From contig CAWEDK010000015.1 of NCBI GenBank assembly GCA_963807865.1, forward strand, positions 186,001 through 250,000: 64,000 nucleotides of DNA, in the 5' to 3' direction. The notes below the pieces were generated by a model. The model saw only the letters and a list, made by a program, of their open reading frames with translations. It ran no database searches and was not told where the DNA came from. This DNA comes from VAZQ01 sp963807865 (lineage in GTDB: Bacteria > Pseudomonadota > Alphaproteobacteria > Rhizobiales > Xanthobacteraceae). A program made the translations under genes and the position numbers. How positions within the stretch are numbered: position 1 is the stretch's first letter; every line of letters starts with the position of its first letter. Below, in pieces: positions 37,660-46,742 of this stretch.

Positions 37660-38571
37660 ATGGTGCGCCGAGCCCGCCCCATGCCATCCAAGCACTCGAC
37701 CAGCTTCCTGATTCGCGCCGCGCCGCTGACCTTCGCGCTGCTGTGGTCGCTCGGCTTCATCGTCGCGAAATACGCGGCACCTTATGCCGAGCCGTTCACC
37801 TTCCTCACGGCCCGGTTTGGACTGGCGGCGCTCATCCTGGTGGTGATCGCGCTCGCCATGCGGGCGCCGTGGCCGACCAGCGCGGGCGGGATCGTGCATA
37901 GCCTGGTGGCCGGCATGCTGATGCATGGCGGCTATCTCGGCGGCGTGTGGTGGGCGATCTTCGCCGGGCTGCCGGCGGGTATCGCCGGTCTGTTGACGGC
38001 GGCCCAGCCGCTGTTGACGGCGCTGCTGGCGACTCCATTGCTCGGCGAGCGCGTCGGATGGCGGCAGTGGGCGGGAATCGGCGCCGGCTTCGCCGGCATC
38101 GTTCTCGTGCTCACGCCGCGACTCGTCGGGGTCGATCCGGCGGCGCTGGCCGGCGTGGCGATGCCGCTGATCGTGGCGACTGCCGGCATCGTTTCGGTGA
38201 CGCTCGGCACATTCTACCAGAAATACTTCGTCGCCCGTACCGATCTGCGGACCGGCACCTGCCTGCAATACTTGGGCGCGCTCGCGATGATGGCGCCGCT
38301 CGCACTCCTCACGGAGTCGATGCGCTTCGACCCGACGGCGAGCCTGTTCATCGCGCTGGCGGTGTCGGTGCTGCTGATGTCGATCGGCGCCATCGCGCTA
38401 CTGCTGATGATGATCCGGCACGGCGAAGTGTCGCGGGTCGCGGCGCTGATCTATCTGGTGCCGCCGCTGACTGCGATCGAAGCCTTCCTGTTTTTCGGTG
38501 AAAGCCTCAGCGCGGTGCAGATCGTCGGGATGGTGGTGACCGCCGCGGGCGTGTGGCTCGCCACCCGCTAG
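37660..38571 (+). CDS. EamA-family (DMT) transporter
   Basis: 303 residues from 37660, or 296 from the Met at 37681. Ten hydrophobic helices in two EamA repeats: APLTFALLWSLGFIVAKYAA opens the first, VSVTLGTFYQKYFVARTDLR lies at the second repeat, and YLVPPLTAIEAFLFFGESLS closes it. These inner-membrane exporters handle amino acids or other metabolites; the substrate cannot be inferred. The palindromic element directly upstream lies between it and the divergent YihY-like gene. Confidence 0.88.
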   Translation: MVRRARPMPSKHSTSFLIRAAPLTFALLWSLGFIVAKYAAPYAEPFTFLTARFGLAALILVVIALAMRAPWPTSAGGIVHSLVAGMLMHGGYLGGVWWAIFAGLPAGIAGLLTAAQPLLTALLATPLLGERVGWRQWAGIGAGFAGIVLVLTPRLVGVDPAALAGVAMPLIVATAGIVSVTLGTFYQKYFVARTDLRTGTCLQYLGALAMMAPLALLTESMRFDPTASLFIALAVSVLLMSIGAIALLLMMIRHGEVSRVAALIYLVPPLTAIEAFLFFGESLSAVQIVGMVVTAAGVWLATR

Positions 38572-38586
38572 CCGCCCGGGCGTGGT

Positions 38587-40623
38587 TCAGGCCGCCTGCA
38601 CGTCGGCAAGGAATCGGCGCACCTCGCCGTCGAGACTTTCGGCCTCGACCGCCAGGGTGTCGGCGAGCGCCTTGACGTCGGCCGCGGTGGCGCGGGCGTC
38701 GCTCGTGGCGCCGGCGACGCGGCTCATCGCCTCGGCACCGGTTCGGGCCTCGCCGGAGGCGCGATGGACGCCTTCGGCGATATTCGACACTGCCTGGTTC
38801 TGCTCCTCGACCGTGACCGCGACGGTCGATGCGATCGCGGACATTTCCTCGATGATGCCGTTGACCTGTTCGATCGCGTGCGCGGCGTCCGCGACGGCCG
38901 ACTGGATTGCGCCGACCTGGCTGGCGATCTCCTCGGTGGCCTTCGAGGTCTGACCGGCGAGCGACTTGACCTCCGCGGCGACCACCGCGAAGCCGCGGCC
39001 GGCGGCGCCGGCGCGTGCCGCTTCGATCGTCGCATTCAGCGCGAGCAGGTTGGTCTGCCCGGCGATGGCCTGGATCAGTCCCACCACCTCGCCGATGCGG
39101 GTCGCGGCATCGCCGAGCTCAGCCATGGTGCCCACCGTGCGCCGGGCCTCGTCGACTGCCCGGCGCGCAACTTCGGTGGAGCGGGTCGCCTGCTGGGCGA
39201 TACCGGCGATCGACGCCGCCAGTTCCTCGACCGAGCCGGCGGCAGCGGTGACATTGCCCGAGGCGAAGCCGACGCGCTGCTCGGCGGTCTGCGTCTCTGA
39301 CGACACCAGATCGGCGGCGCCGTTGAGGTGGGCGGATGCGGTCTCAAGCCGGCAAGCGGCCTCCCGCACTTTGGCCAGCGCCTCGTCGACCGACGTCTCA
39401 AACCTCGTGATCGTCACGGCGATCATCTCGCCGCGCTGTTCGCGTGCGCGCGCGGTTTCGGCCTGCGTCGCCGTCAGGCGCTCGCGTTCGATCATGTTGT
39501 CGCGGAATACGACGACGGCGCGCGCCATCGCGCCGAGTTCGTCCTTGGCGCGGGTGGCGGGGATCGGAGCTGACGTATCGCCGTCGGCCAGGCGCTTCAT
39601 CACGCTGGCGAGCCCCCGCAGCGGCCGCGTAATGGTCTGTCCGATCCATAGACTGAACAAGAGGCCGAGGATCACGGTCGCGAGGCCGACTTGGATCATC
39701 ACGTTGCGCGTGTGCTGCTGCGAACTGTTCAGCGCCGCGCCGGCCTGGGCGCGCTGCTCGTTCGAGCGGCTCACATTCGCTTCCGCGCTGCGGATCAGGA
39801 ACTCCGCGTCGGAATCGATGCCGGCAACGCGGCTCTTGATCTCGGCGTCCGCGGCGATCCACGCCTCGAAGGCCTGCGCATAGCTGCGCACCGTCTGACG
39901 GATTTGAGACTTGAGAATATCGGCGGCCACGACGCCATCGATGATCTTGATGAACTTGTCGACCTCGGCATTGAACACGCCGCGGTCGGCAAAGTCGCGG
40001 TCCAGCATGTAGGCGGCCTCATGGCGCCGCATCGCCAGCAGACCGACGATCAACTGATGCGACACATTTTCCGTCAGCCACGACATGTCGAGGCTGATGA
40101 CGCGCTCGACGTCTGCGGCGGCATCCCGCAGCTTGGCCCGAATGCCGGAAGCGCCGTCGATGCCGAGGCGCTCGTACTCCTTCGCTAGTTCCTGGAAATT
40201 CCCGCGCATCCGCGCGAACGTGCGCTCGATCGCATCGATATTGCCGCGGTCCTGTCCGACGCTGAACTGCCGCAGCCGCGAGAACTGGGCGGCGGCAGCG
40301 TCCTGGGCGTCTGAAAGAATCTGCAGATAGCCGGGCCGCGGATGGTCGCCGAAGCTGCGCGCGGCCGCCTGGATGGTAACGACCGCGCCCTTGAATTCGC
40401 GGCTGGCGTCGGCGGCCTCTGTGGCCTGCCGGAGACTGTCGAGCGACGCGCCGACTTCGCGTTCGCCGCCGACAAACGTCAGGCCGTTGGCAAGGAAGCC
40501 GACCACCGGGATCAGCGTGATCGCGACGATCCGGGTGCGGACAGAAAGCTTGGAAATGAGCCGTCTGGGTAAGGTCGCGGGTAACGGATGAAACGGGAGG
40601 GGGGTTTGCAAGCGGCAGTCCAT
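38587..40623 (-). CDS. methyl-accepting chemotaxis protein
   Basis: 678 residues from the Met at 40623. First membrane helix RIVAITLIPVVGFLANGLTF, a periplasmic helical ligand domain of about 260 residues (with RRHEAAYMLDRDFADRGVFN), second helix VGLATVILGLLFSLWIGQTI, then HAMP (RPLRGLASVMKRLADGD). The signalling hairpin is IAGQTNLLALNATIEAARAG with GRGFAVVAAEVKSLAGQT, the most conserved part of all chemoreceptors. Ligand unknown. No che genes in the window, so it depends on a cluster elsewhere. Convergent with the EamA gene, 15 bases apart. Confidence 0.93.
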   Translation of the reverse strand: MDCRLQTPLPFHPLPATLPRRLISKLSVRTRIVAITLIPVVGFLANGLTFVGGEREVGASLDSLRQATEAADASREFKGAVVTIQAAARSFGDHPRPGYLQILSDAQDAAAAQFSRLRQFSVGQDRGNIDAIERTFARMRGNFQELAKEYERLGIDGASGIRAKLRDAAADVERVISLDMSWLTENVSHQLIVGLLAMRRHEAAYMLDRDFADRGVFNAEVDKFIKIIDGVVAADILKSQIRQTVRSYAQAFEAWIAADAEIKSRVAGIDSDAEFLIRSAEANVSRSNEQRAQAGAALNSSQQHTRNVMIQVGLATVILGLLFSLWIGQTITRPLRGLASVMKRLADGDTSAPIPATRAKDELGAMARAVVVFRDNMIERERLTATQAETARAREQRGEMIAVTITRFETSVDEALAKVREAACRLETASAHLNGAADLVSSETQTAEQRVGFASGNVTAAAGSVEELAASIAGIAQQATRSTEVARRAVDEARRTVGTMAELGDAATRIGEVVGLIQAIAGQTNLLALNATIEAARAGAAGRGFAVVAAEVKSLAGQTSKATEEIASQVGAIQSAVADAAHAIEQVNGIIEEMSAIASTVAVTVEEQNQAVSNIAEGVHRASGEARTGAEAMSRVAGATSDARATAADVKALADTLAVEAESLDGEVRRFLADVQAA

Positions 40624-40802
40624 GAATTGCAGGGGCGGTCGCGGCCCCAGCAAAGCGCGAAATGGTTAATTTTGTCGCAGGTGCTGCATAAGCCATCGCC
40701 ATCGCGAGACAATATCTGCCGCGACGTCTGCCGCGACATTGCATTTGTGCACTGCACGCGTAGTCTGAGGGGGCCGGTGCCGGACTGCTGCGGAGAATTC
40801 CG

Positions 40803-42474
40803 ATGCTGCACACATCTGCCCCTCGCGAAGCCGGGATGAAGCTCCTCGCGCAATCGCGGGAAGCGGCGCGCGCGGCCGAAACATTGCTGGCGGAGGCCAA
40901 GGTGGCCGTTCGCCAACGCGTGACCATCGACAACCGGCCGGTCGACCGTCTGTTTGATCGCGAACAGCGGGCGACTCACGGGTTGGCCTGGCTTGCCACC
41001 TACGTCGAGGCGATCCGGCAATTGTCCGCTTACGCCGAGCGCATGCACGAGGGCGGCACGTTCGGCGAGATCGAGGAACTGATCGTTCACATCGGGGTCG
41101 GCGAATATCTGGCGCAGATCCAGGGCGGCATTCCGATGAGCCAGGGCGAAATCCTGCGTCCTGCCGACCTCGGGCTCTCCGGGCCGGCAGTGGCCGCACG
41201 GCTGGCGCCGCTCATCGACGGACTCCTGGCGGGAGATGCCGAGCGCCGCGCACGGCTGGTCGAGTTGATGCGGCACCACCACGACGCCACGGTCGGCGAG
41301 TGCGGGCTGGAGGATACGCTCGTCGCCATTCGGGACGAGATGCGCAAGTTCGCTGACTCGCGAAGTGAAGCCCCATGCCAACGACTGGCACAAATCGAAC
41401 AGCTACATCCCGCTCGAAATCATCGCGCAGATGTCCGAGCTCGGCGTCTTCGGTCTGACCATCGCGGAAGACTATGGCGGCCTCGGCCTCGGCAAGGAGT
41501 CGATGTGCGTCGTGTCGGAGGAATTGTCACGCGGCTATATCGGCGTGGGCTCGCTCGGGACGCGTTCCGAGATTGCCGCCGAACTGATTCTCGGCGCCGG
41601 CACCGACGAGCAGAAGCAGAAGTGGCTGCCGGGCATCGCGGCGGGCGAAATCCTGCCGACTGCCGTTTTCACCGAGCCCAACACCGGCTCCGATCTCGCC
41701 TCGATCAAGACGCGGGCGGTGCGAGAAGGCGACGTCTACAAGGTCTACGGCAACAAGACGTGGATCACCCATCCGGTGCGTGCCGACCTGATGACGCTGC
41801 TGGTGCGGACCAACCCGAAAGAACCCGGCCATCGCGGACTGTCGATGCTGCTCGCCGAAAAGCCGCGCGGCACCGACGAGAATCCGTTTCCGGTCGCCGG
41901 CATGTCGGGCAGCGAGATCGGTGTCCTCGGCTACCGCGGCATGAAAGAGTACGAGATTGCGTTCGACGGCTTCGAGGTGAAGGCCGAAAACCTGCTTGGC
42001 GGAGTCGAGGGGCTCGGTTTCAAGCAACTGATGGCGACCTTCGAATCGGCGCGCATCCAGACCGCGGCGCGAGCGATCGGCGTCGCACAGGCGGCGATGG
42101 AGCAGGCGCTGGACTACGGCCAGCAGCGTCAGCAATTCGGCAGGCCGATTATCGCCTTCCCGCGCGTCTCGGATAAGATCGCCATGATGGCGGTGGAGAT
42201 CATGATCGCCCGCCAGCTTACCTATCACGCGGCGCGGCAGAAGGATTCCGGGCGCCGCTGCGATCTCGAGGCCGGCATGGCCAAGCTGCTCGCCGCGCGG
42301 GTCGCGTGGGCGGCGGCCGACAACGCCGTGCAGGTCCACGGCGGCAACGGCTTCGCCATCGAGTTTCCGATCTCGCGCATCCTGTGCGATGCGCGCATCC
42401 TGTCGATCTTCGAAGGGGCGGCCGAAATTCAGGCGCAGGTGATCGCCCGCCGCCTGCTCGACGGCTCGAACTGA
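40803..42474 (+). CDS. mcd: (2S)-methylsuccinyl-CoA dehydrogenase (one frameshift)
   Basis: An acyl-CoA dehydrogenase of the ethylmalonyl-CoA pathway, oxidising methylsuccinyl-CoA to mesaconyl-CoA and passing electrons to ETF. It has the N-terminal extension of about 185 residues (HTSAPREAGMKLLAQSREAA, ENRP-like TIDNRPVDRLFDREQRATHG) that distinguishes Mcd from ordinary acyl-CoA dehydrogenases. At 41362 the sequence changes frame; removing one base of TCGCGAA gives ADSEVKPHANDWHK, exactly the joined Mcd sequence. The core follows: YGGLGLGKESMCVVSEELSR, TAVFTEPNTGSDLASIKTRA, NKTWITHPVRADLMTLLVRT, QVHGGNGFAIEFPISRILCD. Length 3n+1, one extra base. Confidence 0.92.
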
Positions 42475-42513
42475 TCCGCAACTGAGTTCGCCGTCCGATG
42501 CCCGCGCGCCGGA

Positions 42514-43494
42514 CTACGCCGCCTTGGCGGGCTCCTTGATGAGCTTGCCGACATTGCCCGACAGGATGGCCTCGCCGTCCTTGCCGAGCGCGCGCAGCTC
42601 CTTGACGAAATCCGCAACCGCGCTGCGATCGCGAATTTCCTGCGGGTAATCGGTGGCGAACACGATGCGCGACGCCGGGATTTCGATCAGCGCGCTCTTC
42701 ACCGCGCCCATCGCGCCGCAGAAGCCTGCGGTGTCGAACACGAAGTTGTTGCGGATGTAGTGGTCGAACTCGTGCTTCGCCTTGGCGCCATGGCGGGCGT
42801 TGTCGGCCGTGCCCCAGAAGTCCTTGTCCTGGTACGAGCGGATACGGCCGAGCAGCGCCGACAGCCCGCCGCCGAGATGCGACATGTGGATCATCAGGTT
42901 CGGGTGCCGGTCGAGCACGCCCGAATTGATGAGGCGGATCATCGCCATCACCAGCGAGAACTCGCGGCCGACCGAGCGTGCGGTGTCGTAGCCGTCGAAC
43001 TGCTGCGTCTGGTTGAGCTTGAGCGCCGGATGGACGAACACGAACATGCCGAGCTTCTCGCACTCGGCCCAGAACGGCTCGAACTCAGGCGCATCAAGAT
43101 AGAGATCGTTGGCCTCCGACGTGATTACTACGCCGGGAAATCCCAGCTCGTGCTTGCAGCGAGCCAGCTCGCGGAATGCTTCGGCCCCGCCGAGCGGATT
43201 GGCGTGCGCGGCGCCGATAAAGCGGCCCGGATAGTCGCGCTCCGCCTTCTTGGCGGCGTCGTTGCACAGCTTCGATTTATCCAACGGCGCGCACATGCCG
43301 GCTGCGCTGGTGAGAAACGCGGCGTCGATGCCGAACTCGTCCATCATTGCGATATGTTCGTCGAGGTCGAACAGCATCCAGTGCATGATGAAGCTCGGCG
43401 CGCCGTGCTCGTCGTAGGTGATGATCTTGCGCCGGCCCATGTCCTTCGGCATCAGCGCAAGCGGCGTGAAATGGTGCTGGAAATCGACGATCAT
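42514..43494 (-). CDS. ACMSD-like amidohydrolase
   Basis: 326 residues. A metal-dependent TIM-barrel hydrolase or decarboxylase of the 2-amino-3-carboxymuconate-semialdehyde decarboxylase / gamma-resorcylate decarboxylase group. Metal ligands: FQHHFTPLAL (HxH-like), FVFVHPALKL (His), LMIHMSHLGGGLSALLGRI (His) and VFATDYPQEIRD (Asp). Non-oxidative decarboxylation or hydrolysis of an aromatic or heterocyclic acid is likely. Intact frame; convergent with mcd. No clear pathway partner is adjacent. Confidence 0.85.
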   Translation of the reverse strand: MIVDFQHHFTPLALMPKDMGRRKIITYDEHGAPSFIMHWMLFDLDEHIAMMDEFGIDAAFLTSAAGMCAPLDKSKLCNDAAKKAERDYPGRFIGAAHANPLGGAEAFRELARCKHELGFPGVVITSEANDLYLDAPEFEPFWAECEKLGMFVFVHPALKLNQTQQFDGYDTARSVGREFSLVMAMIRLINSGVLDRHPNLMIHMSHLGGGLSALLGRIRSYQDKDFWGTADNARHGAKAKHEFDHYIRNNFVFDTAGFCGAMGAVKSALIEIPASRIVFATDYPQEIRDRSAVADFVKELRALGKDGEAILSGNVGKLIKEPAKAA

Positions 43495-43519
43495 GGAGCG
43501 CTTTCCTACGTTCGTTTTT

Positions 43520-43610
43520 CGTCACGCCCGGGCTTGTGCCGGGCATCTACGTCTTGAGGGCGCGCAACACATTAAAGACGTGGATGGCGGGGACAAGCCC
43601 GGTCATGACG
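43520..43610. repeat. palindromic repeat, GACAAGCCCGG type
   Basis: Left arm with CGTCACGCCCGGGCTTGT and right arm with ACAAGCCCGGTCATGACG form a long inverted repeat; inner segments TACGTCTT and AAGACGTG also pair. A typical dispersed intergenic palindrome of Bradyrhizobium relatives, here upstream of the amidohydrolase start. Confidence 0.8.
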
Positions 43611-43632
43611 GAAAGAGGTATCGATGTGCGCA

Positions 43633-44571
43633 TCAGGCGTTGACGGCGAGACTCTGGATGGCGCGGGTGATCGCGGCGTCGAGCGGCGTGTGCGGGATGT
43701 CGCCAATCGCGGCGTGCAACTTGTCACCATTGATCCGGTGCGGCTCGCGCCACAAATAGGCGATCTCGGCCAACTCCCGGCAAAGCGGCACGAACGGGGC
43801 GAGCGCCTTGATCAGCCACCAGCCCATCGGTTTGACCTGCAGCCGGTTCTGCACGACCTTCGCGATCGCCTGCGTGAACTCTCGCCCGGTGACCGCATGG
43901 CCGGGGAAGCAGAACGTCTCGAACCCGCTGAACTCCGCGCGCTTCGCCGCAATCCGCACCAGTGCGGCGGCAAGATTGGGCAGATAGGCCCATTCGTGCA
44001 CGACGTCGAGCGGTCCCGGATAGGTCAGCCGCAGACGGGTGATGTCCTTGGCGATCACCAGATCGAGCCATGACCCGTGACCGCTGCCGAAGAAATCTCC
44101 GGCGCGCACGATGATCACGCGCAAGCCGCGCTCCTCCGCGGCCTCCTGCATGCGGTCTTCGATCGCGACCCGGAGCCGTCCCTTGTGCGACGTCGGCCGC
44201 ATCGGCGTGGTTTCGTCGATCACTGGCGGCAGCACCGAACCGTAGTTGTAGAGATTGCCCGGAAACAGCAGCGTGGCGCCGGCCAACTCGGCGGCGGCAA
44301 GTGCCGAATAGGCCAGCGGCAACGCCTGCGTGCGCCAGAGCGGATAGGGTGGATTGAGCGCGTGCAGAACGACGTCGGCGCCGTGCGCTGCCTCACTGAC
44401 GGCGGCATGGTCGAGGGCATCGACTTCCACAATCTGGGTACGTGCCGGCGCGAGCTTGGCGGACCCTGGCCGCACCTGACTGACAACACTCCAGCCGGCA
44501 TTGCGGAAGCACTCGGCGGCCAGGTAACCCAGCCGGCCGGTCGCGCCGAGGACGAGAATGCGGGAGCTCAT
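43633..44571 (-). CDS. NAD(P)-dependent epimerase/dehydratase-type short-chain oxidoreductase
   Basis: 312 residues. Extended SDR fold with the glycine motif ILVLGATGRLGYLAAECFRN, an Asp-rich second strand VEVDALDHAAVSEAAHGADV and GNLYNYGSVLPPVIDETTP, typical of NAD-dependent epimerases. The usual YxxxK is replaced by a less regular region, so catalytic type is uncertain. Cytoplasmic. It lies upstream of the amidohydrolase (138 bases) on the same strand with the palindrome between them. Confidence 0.8.
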   Translation of the reverse strand: MSSRILVLGATGRLGYLAAECFRNAGWSVVSQVRPGSAKLAPARTQIVEVDALDHAAVSEAAHGADVVLHALNPPYPLWRTQALPLAYSALAAAELAGATLLFPGNLYNYGSVLPPVIDETTPMRPTSHKGRLRVAIEDRMQEAAEERGLRVIIVRAGDFFGSGHGSWLDLVIAKDITRLRLTYPGPLDVVHEWAYLPNLAAALVRIAAKRAEFSGFETFCFPGHAVTGREFTQAIAKVVQNRLQVKPMGWWLIKALAPFVPLCRELAEIAYLWREPHRINGDKLHAAIGDIPHTPLDAAITRAIQSLAVNA

Positions 44572-44810
44572 GGGCAGGACAAACCGGAAGGCGCCATTGC
44601 TCAGTCAGCCTTGAGCCTGGCGGCGCGGACGATGGACGGTCTGAGTGGGCCGCGACTGCGTGACATCCTGCCTCCTGTAGCTCCGGTCCGGTGTGGAGCG
44701 CAATGAGCCGCCATCGTAACCTCCGGATCGCCGAATTGAAAACGCGACATTTTTCGTCGGCTACATTGAAAATCGGGACACCGCGTCACCATCTGGAGTA
44801 AGAGGACGTG

Positions 44811-45005
44811 ATGACCGAGTTTCTCAAGTACCTGCTGGTGCCGCTTGCGGTCGGCGTCGTCGCGGTCGTGCTGATCCTCGGGCTCGCCAACATGATGAAG
44901 GGCGGTTCGCCGCAAGTCTCGCAGAAGCTGATGCGGCTGCGTGTGTTGATGCAATTCGTCGCGATCGTCATCATCATGGTGACGATCTGGGCGATGAAAC
45001 ACTAG
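44811..45005 (+). CDS. twin-transmembrane HIG1-type small protein
   Basis: 64 residues from the ATG at 44811 (a GTG one codon earlier is possible) after a GGAG ribosome site. Two helices, LVPLAVGVVAVVLILGLANM and LMRLRVLMQFVAIVIIMVTI, flank a short loop MKGGSPQVSQK. This is the HIG1 domain plan associated with respiratory cytochrome oxidase assembly or supercomplexes. Its stop codon TAG (45003-45005) lies in the CTAG end of a hairpin element, so the element has been inserted at or fused to the gene end. Confidence 0.75.
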   Translation: MTEFLKYLLVPLAVGVVAVVLILGLANMMKGGSPQVSQKLMRLRVLMQFVAIVIIMVTIWAMKH

Positions 45006-45068
45006 TGGAGTGGATTTGACATTCGCTGCGGGTTCGTAAAGCGAATGTCAAATCCGAAACTCCACTAG
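45002..45068. repeat. CTAG-ended hairpin element, copy B
   Basis: Left arm CTAGTGGAGTGGATTTGACA and the right arm with GAATGTCAAATCCGAAACTC pair over 26 bases with a 3-base bulge ten bases from the outer end, as in copy A, and a 12-base loop. It overlaps the stop codon of the HIG1-type gene. Confidence 0.85.
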
Positions 45069-45081
45069 AAACATAAATTTG

Positions 45082-45156
45082 CTAGTGTGGCTTGATTCCA
45101 ACATTTGCAAAGGAGCCTGCGGAAATGGGATGCGAATGTAGGAATCAGACCACTAG
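45082..45156. repeat. CTAG-ended hairpin element, copy C
   Basis: Left arm CTAGTGTGGCTTGATTCCAA and right arm GCGAATGTAGGAATCAGACC pair imperfectly around a 21-base loop. It ends in CTAG, which is also the first four bases of copy D. Confidence 0.8.
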
Positions 45157-45225
45157 TGTCCGATTCCGAAGTTCGCATCATTCTGCGGCACCCTCATTTT
45201 GCGAACTTCGAAATTGGACCACTGA
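45153..45225. repeat. CTAG-ended hairpin element, copy D
   Basis: Left arm CTAGTGTCCGATTCCGAAGT and right arm GCGAACTTCGAAATTGGACC pair around a central loop. The apex stem is GAAGTTCGCA/TGCGAACTTC here versus AACATTCGCA in copy A. The element ends 16 bases before the start of the adenosyltransferase gene. Confidence 0.8.
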
Positions 45226-45241
45226 GCGGCGGAAACGGGCG

Positions 45242-45824
45242 ATGGTCGTTCTCAATCGAATCTATACGCGCACCGGCGACGATGGGACGACGGCGCTCGG
45301 CAGCGGCGAACGGCGCAAGAAGTACGATCTGCGCGTGGCCGCGTACGGCACGCTCGACGAGGTCAACGCGGTCATCGGTCTCGTCCGCCTGCACGTCGCC
45401 GGCGATCCGGCGCTCGACGGTATGCTGTCTGCGCATCCAGAACGACCTGTTCGACGTCGAGGCCGACCTCTGCATGCCGTCCGAGACCGGCAAGGGTCCG
45501 GACGGCGCTCGCCTGACCGTCACGGACGCGCAGGTCGAATGGCTCGAGCGGCAGATCGATGTGCTCAACGCCGATCTCGCGCCGTTGAGGTCGTTCATCC
45601 TGCCGGGCGGCAGCGCGGCGGCGGCCTATCTGCATCTCGCGCGCACCGTCTGCCGGCGCGGCGAGCGGATGATGGTCGAGCTCAACGACACGCCGGGCGA
45701 GCGCGTTACGCCGGCCGCGCTGAAATACGTCAATCGGCTGTCGGATTTTCTGTTCGTCGCGGGCCGGCATGCCAACGACCGGGGTGCGACCGACGTGCTG
45801 TGGGTGCCGGGTCAGAACCGGTAG
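45242..45824 (+). CDS. cob(I)alamin adenosyltransferase, PduO type (one frameshift)
   Basis: Converts cob(I)alamin and ATP to adenosylcobalamin. The start MVVLNRIYTRTGDDGTTALG holds the ATP-binding TRTGDDGTT, then VAAYGTLDEVNAVIGLVRLH. Near 45431 the frame moves by one base and the chain continues RIQNDLFDVEADLCMP, then FILPGGSAAAAYLHLARTVC and RRGERMMVELND, the remaining PduO motifs. Length is 3n+1. Its cofactor product is needed by the ethylmalonyl-CoA mutase at 29.3-31.3 kb. The gene is 10 bases upstream of the rhomboid gene and probably cotranscribed with it. Confidence 0.9.
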
Positions 45825-45834
45825 GGAAAGCCGC

Positions 45835-46579
45835 ATGGTCGTTCCGATCTACGACGACAATCCGTTTACGCAGACCGTCAAGCCGGTCGTCACCTGGTGC
45901 CTGATCGCGATCAATCTCGCGATCTTCCTCTACGAACTCGGCGCCACGCCGATCGCGCTCGAGCGCATGATCGATACCTTCAGCCTTATCCCGGCGGCGC
46001 TGTTCGGCTACATGCCGTCGCCCGGGCGCCTGCCCGCGATCCTGACGCCGGTCAGCTACCAGTTCTTCCATGCCGATCTCTTCCATCTCCTCGGCAACAT
46101 GATCTTCCTCTGGGTGTTCGGCGACGATGTCGAACGCGAGCTCGGCCGCTGGCACTTTCTGGCGTTCTACCTGTTGTGCGGCGTGATCGGCGGGCTGGTG
46201 TTCGCGGTCAGCGCGCCACAATCCCAGATCGAGCTGATCGGGGCCTCGGGCTCGATCGCCGGGGTGGTCGTCGCGTACGCGATGCTGCGGCCGTGCGCAC
46301 GCGTGACGGTGCTGGTCTGGGTCATCCCGATGCGGATCGCGGCCTACTGGGTGATCGGCCTGTTCGTATTGACGCAGCTCTGGAATCTCGGGCGCCGCCT
46401 CGAAAAGCGAGGTCGCGTACTGGTGCCATTTCGGCGGCATGCTGGCCGGCGCATTGCTGTTCCCGCTGATGAAGCAGCCCGAGACCAGACTGTTCGATTG
46501 CGGCCCGCACCTGCCCGACACCGTCGTGCAGATCGGCCCGCGGCGCATCGGCGCCGCGCGGCCTGACGGCTTCCGTTGA
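45835..46579 (+). CDS. rhomboid-family intramembrane serine protease (one frameshift)
   Basis: Multi-pass inner-membrane protease. YQFFHADLFHLLGNMIFLWV carries the conserved HxxxHxxxN region and ELIGASGSIAGVVVAYAML the catalytic GxSG serine. The frame breaks at about 46390 in a GGG run; on the other side come YWCHFGGMLAGALLFPLMKQ with the catalytic His and a C-terminal tail ending in TGA at 46577. If the break were genuine the protein would lose its His and be inactive; a sequencing insertion is more likely. Substrates unknown. Confidence 0.87.
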
Positions 46580-46662
46580 CTCCGGAAGGCGGCGGCCATT
46601 AGGTTGCCGGCGCCACCAGTTTAAGCGCGTTTGTTGTGCACCAAAGCCTCCGGGATCGCCGC

Positions 46663-46705
46663 GAAGTTCCTATGACGAACTCGCCGCAAGACTGATAGGA
46701 ACTTC
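46663..46705. promoter_or_regulatory. 11-bp inverted repeat upstream of etfB
   Basis: GAAGTTCCTAT at 46663 and ATAGGAACTTC at 46695 form a perfect 11-bp inverted repeat separated by 21 bases, ending 37 bases before the etfB start. The arms equal the outer part of the yeast FRT half-site, but the spacing is wrong and there is no cloning context, so I treat it as a possible operator or mRNA hairpin. Confidence 0.55.
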
Positions 46706-46742
46706 AAATCACCGACTGGTCCCACGCGAGAGCGCATCACCC

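Noticed and set aside
45002..45225. Rho-independent terminators
   Set aside because: The hairpins are strong but no T-run follows any of them; termination remains possible but is not supported by sequence.
46663..46705. FRT recombination scar from strain engineering
   Set aside because: The arms match FRT outer bases but the spacing is 21 bases, the spacer differs, and no marker or vector sequence is nearby.
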